Part shown: one piece after another, positions 11,592 through 22,858 of the stretch
How the letters are laid out: each line of letters begins with the position of its first letter
How positions within the stretch are numbered: position 1 is the stretch's first letter
Assembly (NCBI GenBank): GCA_954871525.1
Contig: OX940863.1
Span: 3,882,001-3,946,000 of the forward strand
Length of the DNA stretch: 64,000 nucleotides
Origin: Parietaria judaica
Taxonomy: Eukaryota; Streptophyta; Magnoliopsida; Rosales; Urticaceae
Direction: 5' to 3'
Notes under the pieces: model-generated
Seen by the model: the letters and a program-made list of their open reading frames with translations, nothing else
Database searches by the model: none
What the model was told of the DNA's origin: nothing
Program-made: the position numbers and the translations under genes

Positions 11592-11746
11592 GTTTCATTT
11601 ATGCTACATTTATGCTATATAAGCAAGAGAAAACATGTGTAAGTTTTTAGTTGATTATGAATTAAAAATCGAGCTTTAGCTTGTGAAGTCGAGTTTATTC
11701 TCGCAAAGACGTGTTCTTCGTGTTCTTCGTATTCCGCTCTACATCA
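11405..11746 (+). repeat. LTR 4 of the array
   Basis: Outer 3' LTR. It ends CATCA at 11746 and is followed directly by the AAGAG target duplication and then LINE sequence. Confidence 0.88.
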
Positions 11747-11751
11747 AAGAG

Positions 11752-12420
11752 CCAAGTCGGGCAATTGAGCACCCCTATGTCCGAAATTAAACCCGATAGG
11801 CGAGACTTGGCAATACAATTTGCCGACTCGTTACATGTTCTCGGTATCCACCGGCAAATCCCGGATAACACACCCATCCTAACAATATTGCCGATACTCT
11901 CAATGATCGGTCCTTGAAGGCTTTGGAGGCGGCCACCATTGACAAGCTTAACCGCCCGGCTACAATCGGATTCCACCTCCGAGATGGCCCAACCGTGTTC
12001 TTGGGCGAAGAGCAATCCATGGTGAATGGCTCTACATTCGGCCGACAACGCGGAATCCACATGTTCGAAAAGGGTGGCCGTAACACCAATGACGTATCCC
12101 CTATGGTCTCTTACTAGTCCTCCAATACCGGCCCGCCTCGTACCCGGGTCCCATGCCGCATCCACGTTGATCTTCAATCCACCGTGTTCCGGTCTAGTCC
12201 ATCCGGATTGCGCCGCTTCGTGAGATTTCATATGCCCCTCCAAATCTTGATTACACTTTTTGAAGTTGTCGAAACAAGAGGAAACCTCTTCCACCCAAAT
12301 CTCCGGGGCTTTGTTATAGTTCTCGAACGTCCTAAGGTTCCGGTCCGACCACGCCGCCCAAATGAGCCCGCAAAACAATTCCAAGGAAGTTCCCGGCAAA
12401 CCTTCAAAGGCTATTAATGT
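11752..12420 (-). pseudogene. LINE reverse-transcriptase tail and RNase H-like (RVT_3) domain fragment
   Basis: On the minus strand the frame holds INVDAAW and then GIGGLVRDHRG and AECRAIHHGLLFAQEHG, followed by ESDCSRAVKLVNG. That pattern (first Asp, then Glu, then Asp in the ESDC box) is the RNase H fold found at the C-terminus of many plant LINE ORF2 proteins. The upstream part, with IWAAWSDRNLRTFEN, matches the linker that usually follows the zf-RVT region. The reading frame is open but the N-terminal reverse transcriptase is absent. The last 11 codons and the stop lie at 7931-7969 on the other side of the LTR array. It could also be a domesticated RNase H-like gene fragment, but the poly-A end argues for a LINE. 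Confidence 0.75.
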
Positions 12421-12841
12421 TCTATAATATATATATATATATATATTATGTATAAGTTGTAATTGCAATGCGAACAATAACTACTGTCATGATCGAGAGA
12501 AGAGTATTGACCAGTCATGCTATAATTCCATGGCTGAAATTCGCTTAGGAATTTTGACAAAACGAAGCAATAACAATTTGTTTATTGTTGTGACTTAATT
12601 AATGTGCATGATTTTTCGGTTGAATATATCGCTTTTTATAATTCCTTATTTAACTTTCCAATCTTCGGTCAATATCTGTGTCGATGATTTTTAGAATATG
12701 ACGTTGTAAATGATAAATCAAAGTAGAGAAAATGGGATTTTATTTTGGGAGAAACTAGGGTTTCTATTGATAATGAAATAATTTACAATTACATTGGTGA
12801 GAATTAACGAAGGAGAACATAGATAAGAGTATTAAAATGAA
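12421..12841. other. Intergenic AT-rich spacer
   Basis: A TA microsatellite at about 12427-12446 and no gene seen. Bases 12833-12841 form the left target duplication of the MITE that follows. Confidence 0.5.
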
Positions 12842-13310
12842 GGCTTAATGACGGCAAAAATACCCAAAGTTTGGTCAAAGAACCCCTCATGTACTCAAAG
12901 TTTAAAAGTGGTGGCAAAAATACCCAAAGTCGCATTTGGGGAGTTGACCACTCCATTCTCGTAACGCCGTTAACTTACCCGTTAACTCTGGCCACGTGGA
13001 CAAACGTGGGTTGCTGACATAATAATTTTTGCTACGTGAACGAGCCCACATCAGCCTCGTTTACGATAAAACAAGGAATTAAACCCCTAATTAATACTAT
13101 TCAACACAACTAATTGAACCCCTAATGATTACACTTAACAAAACAGATTTGTCCACGTGGCCAGAATTAACAGGTAAGTTAACGGTGCTACGAGAATGAA
13201 GTGGTCAACTCCCTAAATGTGACTTTGGGTATTTTTGCCACCACTTTTAAACTTTGAGTACACGAGGGGTTCTTTGACCACACTTTGGGTATTTTTACCG
13301 TCATTAATCC
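12842..13310. mobile_element. Mutator-like MITE, copy A (469 bp, long terminal inverted repeats)
   Basis: Long inverted repeats of about 165 bp face each other (12842-~13008 and ~13146-13310), starting GGCTTAATGACGGCAAAAAT and ending in its near complement. Flanking 9-mers TAAAATGAA (12833-12841) and TAAAACGAA (13311-13319) match at 8 of 9 positions, the length made by Mutator-type transposases. The middle has no ORF. A second copy of the same length lies at 53530-53998. Confidence 0.85.
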
Positions 13311-13371
13311 TAAAACGAATGAATAAAACCCTTTTTAAGGATTGAAAGAAAAACATTTTTTAAGGCCATTG

Positions 13372-13421
<50 letters not shown>

Positions 13422-14950
13422 ACGTTAATGTATACATATATTAGCCATAATAAAAAATTTATCTAAAACAAAGAATAATAGTACAACGTTAATGGTAATC
13501 ATTCATAATATATGCAAGTAACTGATGTAAAGATATTTCATAAGTTAAATCTAAATATCACGACTAGAATCATTAATAAACATAGCTTAAAATTGCGAGC
13601 TCCTTTTCGTAAGACACACATACAATAAATAAGATTTAAAAAAAATAAAAAATTATGGGTATCCCTCCTATTTAGAGGTCCAACGACTTGGTTATTTATT
13701 TTTGGCCCATTGACTTATGACCCGACCCATATAACCTATTAATCTAGGTCATCTCTAGTGATTTGGAGGAGAAAAGAAAGAGAGTGAAGTATAAGAAAAC
13801 ACGAGAAAAAAAAGGAGAGAAATAGAATTCGTGGTTCTCGGACTGTTGTTGTGACGACAGGAAAATCGACATTGCGCACTCGTTTATCATTGGATCGTCG
13901 TGAAATTTTGACAAAGCGTTCTTTTTCTAAGAGGTAGATGTATGTTTTGAACGTTGGAAATGTAGTTTGGAGCTTTCTAAGTTGGTCTGTCTGAGTGGAA
14001 CCAATGGCCAATTTTTTGAGTACTTTGAAGGAGTTTCTCACAAAAATTTTGTCTTGCTTGTTCTTGTAATTCGAGATTGGTGTTAGATCTTGATAATGAT
14101 GATGATGTATGCTTCTAGTTTTATCTAGGGAAGACTTCGTTTTGAGAGTTTTTACACGCTAAAATTACCATGTGTTCGTAGATATGCTTAGATAATAATC
14201 GTCTTCGTGTTGCCATGGGTTGCGCTTTTTTCTAGCAGAAAAGATCAAAAGAATATTATAGGACTCCCATAATAAAAATCAAAATAATAAAATGTATCAG
14301 TTTATCTTGAATTTTGAGACTATCTTGACTTAATCACATATATTATATATGCTACATATAAATATATAATACATCCGATAAGATCTATATTTACGGCTTT
14401 ACTTTTTTTGTATTGTATTTTTCACTTAATTACATGTGTGGTGACATTGGTAATTTAAATTTTTACTTTTTTCGTGTAATTTTCCCATCCTATTTTTATT
14501 TACTTCCTAGACTATTTCTTTCTCTAAGGCGCGGGATTTTCGCTAATATCATGATTCATGACAACTAATTACTACAATTCATTCGTAAACATATACAATA
14601 ATATATATATATATATACATACATCCAAAACTGCATGGTCATATTACCATATATATATACATAGATGATAGATACATATCAACATAATAATTTGTAAACC
14701 TATTTCGTACGTGTATTCCTTTTTAAGATCATATTATAATTATTAATTAATACGCTATGTTACATGACTGATATATAACTATATATTTATTTGCAATGAA
14801 TAAAACCAATTCAATTTTGAAAGTAAAACCATGACCACATCCATGTTCATCGCGACCAATTCAGTCTCAGCCTCCGTTAATCTCGCTAATATCCAGGTGT
14901 CATTTCGATTTGCCATAATAACGAGAAGCTTCAAGAAATGGTGTTCTTGA
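13311..14950. other. Intergenic region with a long TA microsatellite
   Basis: A TA array of about 45 bp lies at 13377-13421. The stretch around 13740-14060 is less AT-rich and has an open minus-strand frame, but it has no recognisable family motifs. The promoter of the LBD gene should be in the last kilobase. Confidence 0.5.
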
Positions 14951-15001
14951 TTGATCGATCGTGAAACCCCCGTGACAATATTCTCCGTTCGAATCGATTC
15001 T

Positions 15002-15667
15002 ATGTCGTCGAGCTCGCACTCGCCGTGCGCGGCGTGCAAGTTCCTGCGACGGAAGTGCACGCAGGAGTGCGTGTTCGCGCCCTACTTCCCGCCCGACCAG
15101 CCCCAGAAGTTTGCCAGCGTCCACCGCGTCTACGGTGCCAGCAACGTCGCCAAGCTCCTCAACGACCTCCCCGTCGCGCACCGCGATGAGGCCGTCGCCT
15201 CGCTCGCCTACGAGGCCGACGCGCGCCTCCGCGACCCCATCTACGGCTGCGTCAGCTTCATCTCCTTCCTGCACACGCGCCTCAAGCAGGCCCAGGCTGA
15301 GACCCTCGCCGCCAAGAAAGAGCTCGCCGGCTTCATCGGCCCCCAGGCCGCCATGATGCTGCTGCAGCCCTACCACGTGGCGCCCACCCCCGTGGGGGGC
15401 CACGTCGGCTTCCAGACCCAGCAGATGTTCAACGGGTTCGAAGCGGGGTATGTCGGGTTCGGGGACGGGGTTGACAACGGAGGATACGGCATGGCCGTGC
15501 AGGTGCAGCCGGAGCACGTGCACCACGTGCAGGGTAATCAGAGTGCGGTGTCTGACCCGGTCGTGGATTATAATCAGATGCAGGCGCAGTTCGGGTTGCT
15601 CAGCCACGCGCCGCCGCATGATAATCAGGCTCACTGCAAGTCCGATGTCGGGCCTCAGATTGGCTAA
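15002..15667 (+). CDS. Class-I LATERAL ORGAN BOUNDARIES domain (LBD/ASL) transcription factor
   Basis: Single exon, 221 residues. The LOB domain is complete: zinc-finger-like C block with Cys 9, 12, 19 and 23 (CX2CX6CX3C), the GAS block beginning FASVHRVYGASNVAKLL, the conserved RDPIYGC, and a Leu-rich zipper-like helix (ISFLHTRLKQ). The zipper and the GAS sequence put it in class I, nearest to LBD36/ASL1, LOB and AS2 as I remember them. These nuclear proteins bind a GCGGCG-type element and shape organ boundaries and leaf polarity. The C-terminal half is Gly/Gln/His-rich and family-variable. I chose the ATG at 15002 because MSSSSHSPC is the usual type of start; an in-frame upstream start at 14951 would add 17 unusual residues. 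GC content is far above the flanks, normal for this family. Confidence 0.92.
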   Translation: MSSSSHSPCAACKFLRRKCTQECVFAPYFPPDQPQKFASVHRVYGASNVAKLLNDLPVAHRDEAVASLAYEADARLRDPIYGCVSFISFLHTRLKQAQAETLAAKKELAGFIGPQAAMMLLQPYHVAPTPVGGHVGFQTQQMFNGFEAGYVGFGDGVDNGGYGMAVQVQPEHVHHVQGNQSAVSDPVVDYNQMQAQFGLLSHAPPHDNQAHCKSDVGPQIG

Positions 15668-16892
15668 AGATATTGACAAGGTTCGTGTTCTTTGATGTTC
15701 ATAGATACAAAGTTTCATGCTTGTGTCGTTTCTATTGTAATGCCCGTTTGGTATCTTATGTTGTAGTCTATGTTATAGGAATACAAGTGCCTTTGTCGCT
15801 AGGCTTTGTGTCATTTTTTTATAAAATATAGATGGAAAATTCATGAGAAACTATGTGTCTATGTCTTTTCGTACAAACATAATCCCGTTATTTGTTTTAC
15901 AACATTGTGCGTGTTCTAGCACAAAACAGAAAGTGAGAATGACGGTAGTAAACACCACAACTCCGAGCAAATTATAGTAGAAGACGATCTTCAAGCGGCA
16001 AGTGGACATATTTCTCGATTGAGAGCGAACCACTGTGATATTGTGCATCACCTTCTAGTTTTGTGCTTATGACTTTGTTTTCGAATTGGAATTTTTAGGG
16101 CAAAATACTAACAAAATGTATCGTTCTAGTAGTTAAGGATCTAAACACTAACGGGTATTAACGATCGAAGCCACGAAAATTATAACAACGGGTGATTAAT
16201 CGGCGATAAACAAAAAACGGGAGTATTTCCACAACCCCCTAGTTTATGTTAGAAAGTGGTATCTTTGATTCATATATAAATAACATCTCCATATATAATT
16301 AGAAGCATGATTCTTAATCTGTGATTAATTTATACTCATAAATATTAACCAAACTTTTTTTTGTTACAGAGGAACATATACTCAAAGGTAGTGTCTATTT
16401 TGAGAAGGTGGTAATCATTTATAAGCCTGGATTTTCATATTTTTTTAGTCTAAGATCTCTATTTTCTATTGCAATAATGAATATCCGATTATATTGTATT
16501 TATTATGTAATATTGTGAGGTTATATCACAATCTCACTGTAATTGCAGTGTTATTTTGTTCAATCTCTTATTCTGGAAAGATCGAAAATTACTAGAAACT
16601 CCGCGATAACAAGGCATTAATCTCATGCGCGTGGCTAACTCTTCACAGCCGGAAAAAGTACGAGGAGATCGACAAGCACTTTTCATCGAGGATAAAACTG
16701 AATACGGAAATCCTCACTCCATTTATTCCAACTGAAAATCATGGACTGAATCTTTCAATACATATTATCTAAACTTTATTATATGACATTTTTGGTAAAA
16801 AAGTAAAAAAAAAAAAAACAAATTATTAACCAGTCAGCATATTTTTTTTACAATAAATAGTATTTCTACAAATAATAAGAACAAATATTAAG
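15668..16892. other. Intergenic region with a degenerate LTR end
   Basis: At about 15985-16111 the sequence GGCAAGTGGACATAT, then GAGAGCGAACCACTGTGAT, ending ACTAACA, resembles the 3' half of the solo LTR at 19602-19946. It is more decayed and I could not define its 5' end or a target duplication. No gene seen elsewhere here. Confidence 0.45.
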
Positions 16893-18352
16893 TTAAAAAT
16901 ATTTGTGACCTCGTCTCAAAGTAACCGAGGAACCCTTTTGGCCTCTACTCTGCATCATGAAAAGAGCTTACGTCAACAAAGGGATGAAAACGATACGGTA
17001 ATTTTCCGTGGAAACTCAGTTCGGGAACAAAAGCCACGGGCAGATTCATGAACATAAAAGTGTTCCAATGCCGGCTAGGAGTAATTAAGCCCGAAAAATA
17101 ATTACATAAAAGTGCAAAACCCGAAAAGTGATACCAGAAAAAATGTCGCACCGTGAAGTAGAAATGGGCCGGGCCGATAAATAACAGATTCGGGTAAGTA
17201 ATAGAAACATGGACAATATGTAAGCTTACCTCAGTTACTAGGCTTATTTGACTACCACCAACAGGAAGACCTTCAAATTGATCAAAAAGCCTCCTTTTCT
17301 ATAAATTCATTACGCGAAAAGACGGGGAAAAGAACTCAAACGGGTAAGCAATTCTCAGAACAATGCGATCAAGTTACTAATCAACTCAGAAGTGTTCAAA
17401 CCACAAACCTTACTAATCGGGTGATCATGTTTTTTATCTCCCTTCTTATGCCGTTTTTCCTTGCTTTTAAGCTTTTTGGATTTCTTCTCCTTTTCTTTCA
17501 AATCTCTCTCCGCCTGCGCAATAAGTTAAAAAGAAAGGCTTGACCGTTAGATCGTTCACATTTCCAAAGGTGTCGAGAACTATGTCAGATATTTCTTACA
17601 AAAGACAATTGAATTGAACTTGGCTCCCTCAAGTGAAATGCATGCTTTAGCGTATCAAGATCAAAGAGATCTATGGAAGTATTTCCTCCTCTCGTATTTG
17701 ACACGTTTCGAAGGAGCTCATCGAGACCCGTCCCTTCACCTTTCTTGATTTCAATGTCTCCGACCACATTGTGGAGATAGCGCGTCTCGGATATCGACAA
17801 GGGAATGGACCCTTTGCAAAATGATTCATAATGAGGCCACAGCTTGAACTTGTTCACGAGATCAACAGCACCACCGAGTTCCCGTGGCCCTGATGATAGC
17901 AGAAAGAGATAATAGCTTATCCTTATAATTAAGAAGCTTCAGTTTCCAGTTTTGCCTCGAGAACAAAACTTCACAATACATAGAGCTCTATATGTACGAG
18001 TTAGTATCTTTTCAAGACTCTCCAGCTGATTCTTTCACAACTTGAAGAGTGAAACGGCACCCTAATTACTATACCACTGCGTTTAAACATCACGAGAACT
18101 CTCCCAGCGTGAAGCTCTATCCAGTGAAATTAACATCAGAAAGTAAGAAAGAAATATATATATATATATATATCAGTATAATATACGTATATACACACGG
18201 ATAAAAAATATGATGGTATAATCGACATACGAAATGTGTACAAAGTTTGCAAGAGGGAGAACAAGAACACCAAAAACACAATGAACATTGAAAAAAAATC
18301 ACTCATGATTTAGTCTCTTACCGCTCCCGAATCTTCTGCCTTCGGTATGCAT
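16893..18352 (-). CDS. MED19: MED19-like Mediator subunit (divergent, five-exon model)
   Basis: Minus strand. Exons: 18352-18322, 17889-17600, 17513-17409, then tentatively 17298-17230 and 16949-16893 (TAA). All joints have GT..AG and keep frame; the model gives 183 residues, against about 220 for Arabidopsis MED19. The start MHTEGRRFGSGPREL parallels MED19, and the core is clear: FCKGSIPLSISETRYLHNVV, GDIEIKKGEG, LDELL, and FDLDTLKHAFHLRE. MED19 sits in the Mediator head/middle and links regulators to RNA polymerase II. A Lys-rich region (EKEKKSKKLKSKEKRHKKG) follows, but the usual long Lys/His/Asp tail and the segment with PAAEKGIPTIAGKS are missing. Read-through after exon 3 would instead stop near 17353. 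It may be a functional diverged paralog or a decaying copy. Confidence 0.75.
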
Positions 18353-19601
18353 TTTCCTTCCGATCAGGGGATAAGGAAAACCCGATACCCGAACTGAAAT
18401 TCGTAAAATTAACATAAAATAAGAAAATCGGAGAAATTAATAAATGAAGCTCAAAGAGATAACCCATGAAAATTGTGGGGAACGCAACAAAATAAAAAAC
18501 AATGGATCATTCATAACAGTGAGGCATTTCATCAAACACATGGCTTACAACACTCAACCAGATTCTGTTGTCATTCATTCCTTCTCAGATCAGCTTGAAG
18601 AACGCTTGAATTGTTTTATACAAGTGATGATAACAAAAGGTTAGTGACAAGTATTGAATCTTTTCAAGCATAGGCCCTGCCCTCGATTACCAGGCCACTT
18701 TCTTACAGGTTTCGATTATCCAAAACATATATGGCGTATGTATATGTATATGTATATGTATACATCACCTTGCGAAGATGGTGAGTCTAAGCGGCCATGG
18801 ATCTGGAGGAATTGGAAAGACGACGGGCTTCTTCAGGAACCAGTCATGGCTTTCGAGATGAGCGTTATATAATTAAGACATATTAGCGGCAAAAGTACCA
18901 AAATTTTTAAGTAGATATATTCTCTTCTCCGATCCGACGGCCCAGATCTCGCGCAGAGCATCAGCTCTCGATCAAGATTAACTCTCGTTTCTGCTTCTCT
19001 TCTTAATTTCTCGTCGTAGCTTTATCTGTGCCAGCTTTCAGCTCTTCGCTTCTTTTTTGCTTTTTTTTTTTTTATGTGTTTGATCAAGATTCTCAGAATA
19101 AAGAGTGAATATTCTCAGATTCCATATTCGTAATTACTGCATATATTATTTTCTTCCTATAAATCTCCATTTGCTTTGCATGCAATTGTAGCTGAACATA
19201 TTGTTACTCAAAATTTTATTTCTATATATATATATATATGTGTGTGTGTTGATAGATACATATGAATATCTTAGAGCCTCGGACACACAATTATTTTGAC
19301 TATAAATTTTTGAATACAACTATGAGAAAGAAGATTGCTTCTCTACTCTACTTGATGAGTCTGGTTTGGATTTGCAGCTTTTTGTTGACATAGCTAATAA
19401 ATCGCCCGTGTCGCGTAGCAATCTCGACCACACAAGAATTGATCATTCATTCAAGGATTGCATTATTGTAAATGTTGTCAATTTGTCATATCATGTATAT
19501 TGGTGATCTTTGATGTTATATATATGGAATCATAGGTGTAAATAATGTGTGTGAGCCACCAAGGCAACGATCACTTTAAAAGATATGAATGTCTAGGGAT
19601 T
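18353..19601. other. Upstream region of the MED19-like gene
   Basis: No coding feature is supported. Around 18925-19040 the plus strand is CT-rich like a plant 5' leader, but no plus-strand gene follows. A TA/TG microsatellite lies at about 19223-19248. Confidence 0.45.
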
Positions 19602-19946
19602 TGTTGAGTGTGAACCCTAATCTACACGAAAGCATTATCGAGACATGACGCAGAGCAGTAGTCAAGCTGATACTTTTCGCACAGATTATTTGCCCTAGGG
19701 TTATTTTCGCTTATAAGACTTGCAGCCTTCATTAGTGCGATTTTGTAGCACAAAGAGAGAGAGGCGAGACTGAGAGTTTAACCAGAAACTCCCCGTGAGA
19801 GATTGATAGTGGATCGAGTTTTACAGGCGGCAAGTGGACGTACCTCCTACACTGGGAGCGAACCATTATAATTCTGGTGTCAATTTTCAATTTCGTTTAT
19901 TGCTTTATCGTTTTCTAATTTAAAAATTAGGACGAAATTCCTAACA
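19602..19946 (+). mobile_element. Solo LTR (345 bp) with 5-bp target duplication
   Basis: Begins TGTTGAGTGTG and ends CCTAACA (TG...CA). It is flanked by GGATT at 19597-19601 and at 19947-19951, a perfect 5-bp duplication. The 3' part (GGCAAGTGGACGTACC, GGGAGCGAACCATT) looks like the U5 of plant Ty1/copia LTRs. No internal region is present, so this is the product of LTR-LTR recombination. Confidence 0.82.
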
Positions 19947-20658
19947 GGATTTTGATGAATGCGATGACCCTAATAATCTATAATACTCGGCTCGACCACA
20001 CTGGAATGTCTTTGTTTGCGACGCTCTTACCCCTAATCGATATGATATTGTCTCACTTTTTAATAATAATAATAAAAAAAAAGTAAACAAAAGAGAAGCA
20101 AAATAAGGAATATTATAAAAGTTCTAAAATCCGTGGGTACCCTCCAAAATGAAGGAATGCAGTAAAATGTTGACCCACATAATTGTTGTTTTACCAAAGA
20201 CCTGCATACAACCTTTGTGGTGCATAAAATCCTATAGCAACCCTGATAAAACCACATAGAAACTTTTAAATTCTATAAATCCTATAGTACCTAAATTCGG
20301 ACCGGCACAGTCGGGAATGATTTTTTAAAAACTTGCAAAAACTCAATTCCCGTAAATTAAAATTACAAGCAATTTACTGTAATTGGTTTCTAAAATATTG
20401 AATATTGAATTTCCGACTCTGAAAAAACATATTTATGTCATTATAAAAATTTAAATATTAAATAATTATGCCGCTCATATATTTGGCGTCGATAAAAATG
20501 TGCTACAAAAGTAATCGTACGTATTGAGTACAACTAGCGATAAAGGATAACATAAGAAATGCTTTGTATTCTCCTCTCTTATATTCCAAAGTAGAATTGG
20601 ATGGTACAATTTTCCACTTGGATCAACCAATCACTAACTCCTGCAATAATGCAAATTG

Positions 20659-20699
<41 letters not shown>

Positions 20700-21099
20700 T
20701 TTAGGGCTGAAAAGGCAAGTTCGTTGAAATGAATGAATGTTGATATGTTTGTATGATCACTCATTAGGTTTTATATGTTTTATTCACTTATTCAGACACA
20801 TGTTATGGGGTCTATGGCCTGAGCATATACATTATTTCATGATCCTTTACATCAAAATTATTTCGGTGTTTTTTAATTTTTGACGATGAGCTAGATAACA
20901 GCTTTTTCTTCAAATTATTTGGAGAAGAACCTAGATTTCTTAAGCAGTTTGAGTATATATTGAGTCATGTTCTTATCTTATAAATGCAATTTATAATTTT
21001 TTATGTATTTTGGTTGGCTTATTGCTTATAAAGTTGGATCACTATTTTCTATAAAACTATAGTCGATTTTTGAATTTACTCGATATATATATATAGATT
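19947..21099. other. Intergenic region
   Basis: AT-rich with a TA microsatellite at about 20662-20695. No gene or element boundary recognised. Confidence 0.5.
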
Positions 21100-21845
21100 A
21101 AAATAGTAAGCTACGGCTAAAGTTCCTAATAATTTATATAAAAAATTGAATTATGTACCAAACCTTTTTTTTTTGTGGCTATAGTACATAAAGTTGCATA
21201 TGTTAAGGATTTTAGTTTCTTCTGTCAAACTCTGTTTGAGGTGTGTGCTATGTAGATTTGGCAACACAGCCACGTGGCATTTGACCTCCATGTGGCATTA
21301 AAAAAAAAAGCATTATTAAGAATATAATTTCATAACAATAATTAAAAATCAAAATTATAAAATAATTTAATGAGGTTATAAAACTTATATTGTACTAGGA
21401 AGCATTAAAATAATACCATTAGTAATATAGTTACGCATTAAAAACGAACATAAATATATTAATGCATGCGTAAAACACTATTTTTTTAAGGGTTTATTTT
21501 TTTTTATCACTGGTGTAGATTTTTATTTCAATAATCGTGAATAACTAAATATATTTAATGCTTCATAATACAATATAAGTTATACAACCTTATTGAATTA
21601 TTTTATAATTTTAATTATTAAATTATATTCGTAATAATGCTTAAGAAAAAAATGTCACGTAGTTGTGTTGCCAAATCTACATGGCGCATTCGAGGCGCCA
21701 CGTAGGACACCACTAACGGAGTTTGACGGAAGAAACCAAAATTCTTAACAGATGCAACTTTAGGTACTAAAGCCACACACACAAAAAATTGAGTACATAA
21801 TACAGTATTTCTAAAACATTAAGTATTTTAACTGTAATTTACCCG
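21100..21845. mobile_element. Foldback/MITE-like element with long inverted repeats (ends approximate)
   Basis: The left arm (about 21100-21320) and right arm (about 21640-21845) are near inverse complements. Matching landmarks are GTTGCATATGTTAAGGATTT on the left against the complement around 21745, CAAACTCTGTTTGAGG against the complement near 21720, and the two TTGGCAACACAG/ CTGTGTTGCCAA-like stretches near 21260 and 21670. The loop also pairs in part. No ORF. I could not fix the ends or a target duplication. Confidence 0.65.
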
Positions 21846-22858
21846 TACATAATTGTAATCCAAGATGAAACTTAAAACACAGTCAACTAAGGAAATTATA
21901 CGAAATATTCATTTTGTGCCAAACCATTTAAAAAACTACTTATTGTGTGTGTTAAAAACTACTCATAAATGAGTAGTTTTAAAAAAAAAATTGCACAAAA
22001 TAAACATTTCGTTAATTAACCCGAACAATTATTGATAACTTGTAAGCTAATCTTGTCAGGCAATATATTATATAATTTATAATTTTATATTGATCCTGTG
22101 CGCAATGTAATAATTCTTGACATGACTAATAATGATTGTTTAGTGTTTACTACGTGCTTTAAATATATATAAGTGACCACTTTAATTTATTATACGTACG
22201 TGATAGAAAGAAGAAGAAAAAGTCTTAATCTTGAAATAAAATAGGGTTTCAGTGGCGGTTTTTTTGCCGTTGAAAGTGGATATTTGGGCGGCTGAAGGTC
22301 TAAAACTTTTAGCGGCGCTTTTTTGGGCCGCTAAATTCGGTCGTCAAGTTCTGGCCACAGAAAGAATTTTCAGTGGCCCAACATAATTGCGCCACTAAAA
22401 CTAGTTTTACTCACGCATTTAACGCGCCGTGGAAAGTTTCCAACGACGATCCTTTCGGACGTGAAGGAAATACTTTCAGCGGCCCATTTAGATATAGCGC
22501 CGCTGAATGTTAATACTTTCAGTGGCCAAGAATGTCTTTGGTTTCGGTGGCTCTGTATGGAATGCGTCGCTAAAAGTATGTGTTTCAGTGGCCAAATTTT
22601 CAAGTTTCCGCGGCCCAATTTTAAGCGGCTAAAAGTATTTTTATATATTTTTTCTGAAATATTATTTGATAAAAAACCTGATTTTTTTTTTCAAAAGTAT
22701 TCACTAATAAATAAATTATCCAACATAAATAAAACGAAACCGTACAATAAATATAACACTAGACCGTTTTATACATAATGATTAATATGTTGAAAATCAA
22801 AATACATACATAGAACAAAAAGAGTCTAAAACTACTAAGTTGATACCTATATAATCTA

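Larger units (their letters stand above)
7970..11746 (+). mobile_element. Tandem LTR retrotransposon array: 4 LTRs sharing 3 internal regions
   Basis: LTRs of 342 bp sit at 7970-8311, 9115-9456, 10260-10601 and 11405-11746; internal regions of 803 bp lie between them. The period is exactly 1145 bp. Each LTR begins TGGTGC and ends CATCA. A primer-binding site (TTGGTATCAGAGCC, initiator Met-tRNA) follows each of the first three LTRs, and an AT-poor purine stretch (AAGCCGAGGAGAA) precedes each of the last three. The whole array is flanked by one 5-bp target duplication, AAGAG at 7965-7969 and 11747-11751. Copies are nearly identical; by eye I see three substitutions (9480, 10955, 11304). The element has no polymerase genes, so it is non-autonomous. 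Confidence 0.92.
7900..12420 (-). mobile_element. 5'-truncated LINE retrotransposon (RNase H end), split by an LTR array
   Basis: The LINE reads on the minus strand. Its 3' poly(A) appears as a poly-T run at 7901-7910, and its coding end is split into 11752-12420 and 7931-7969. Between the parts sits an LTR array flanked by AAGAG on both sides. Without the array the frame runs from the RNase H-like domain through the insertion point to a TAA stop at 7931-7933. The 5' truncation near 12420 is normal for LINEs. I could not find a convincing LINE target-site duplication by eye. Confidence 0.72.

Noticed and set aside
13739..14041. Minus-strand ORF of 100 codons
   Set aside because: No family motifs, hydrophobic low-complexity end, and no splice or promoter context; could not be supported as a gene.
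16945..17151. Minus-strand ORF of 68 codons downstream of the MED19-like core
   Set aside because: It lies between the tentative last two exons and has no match to MED19; more likely intron or 3' UTR.
18925..19040. CT-rich leader suggesting a plus-strand gene start
   Set aside because: No ORF or splice-connected coding exon follows before the solo LTR.
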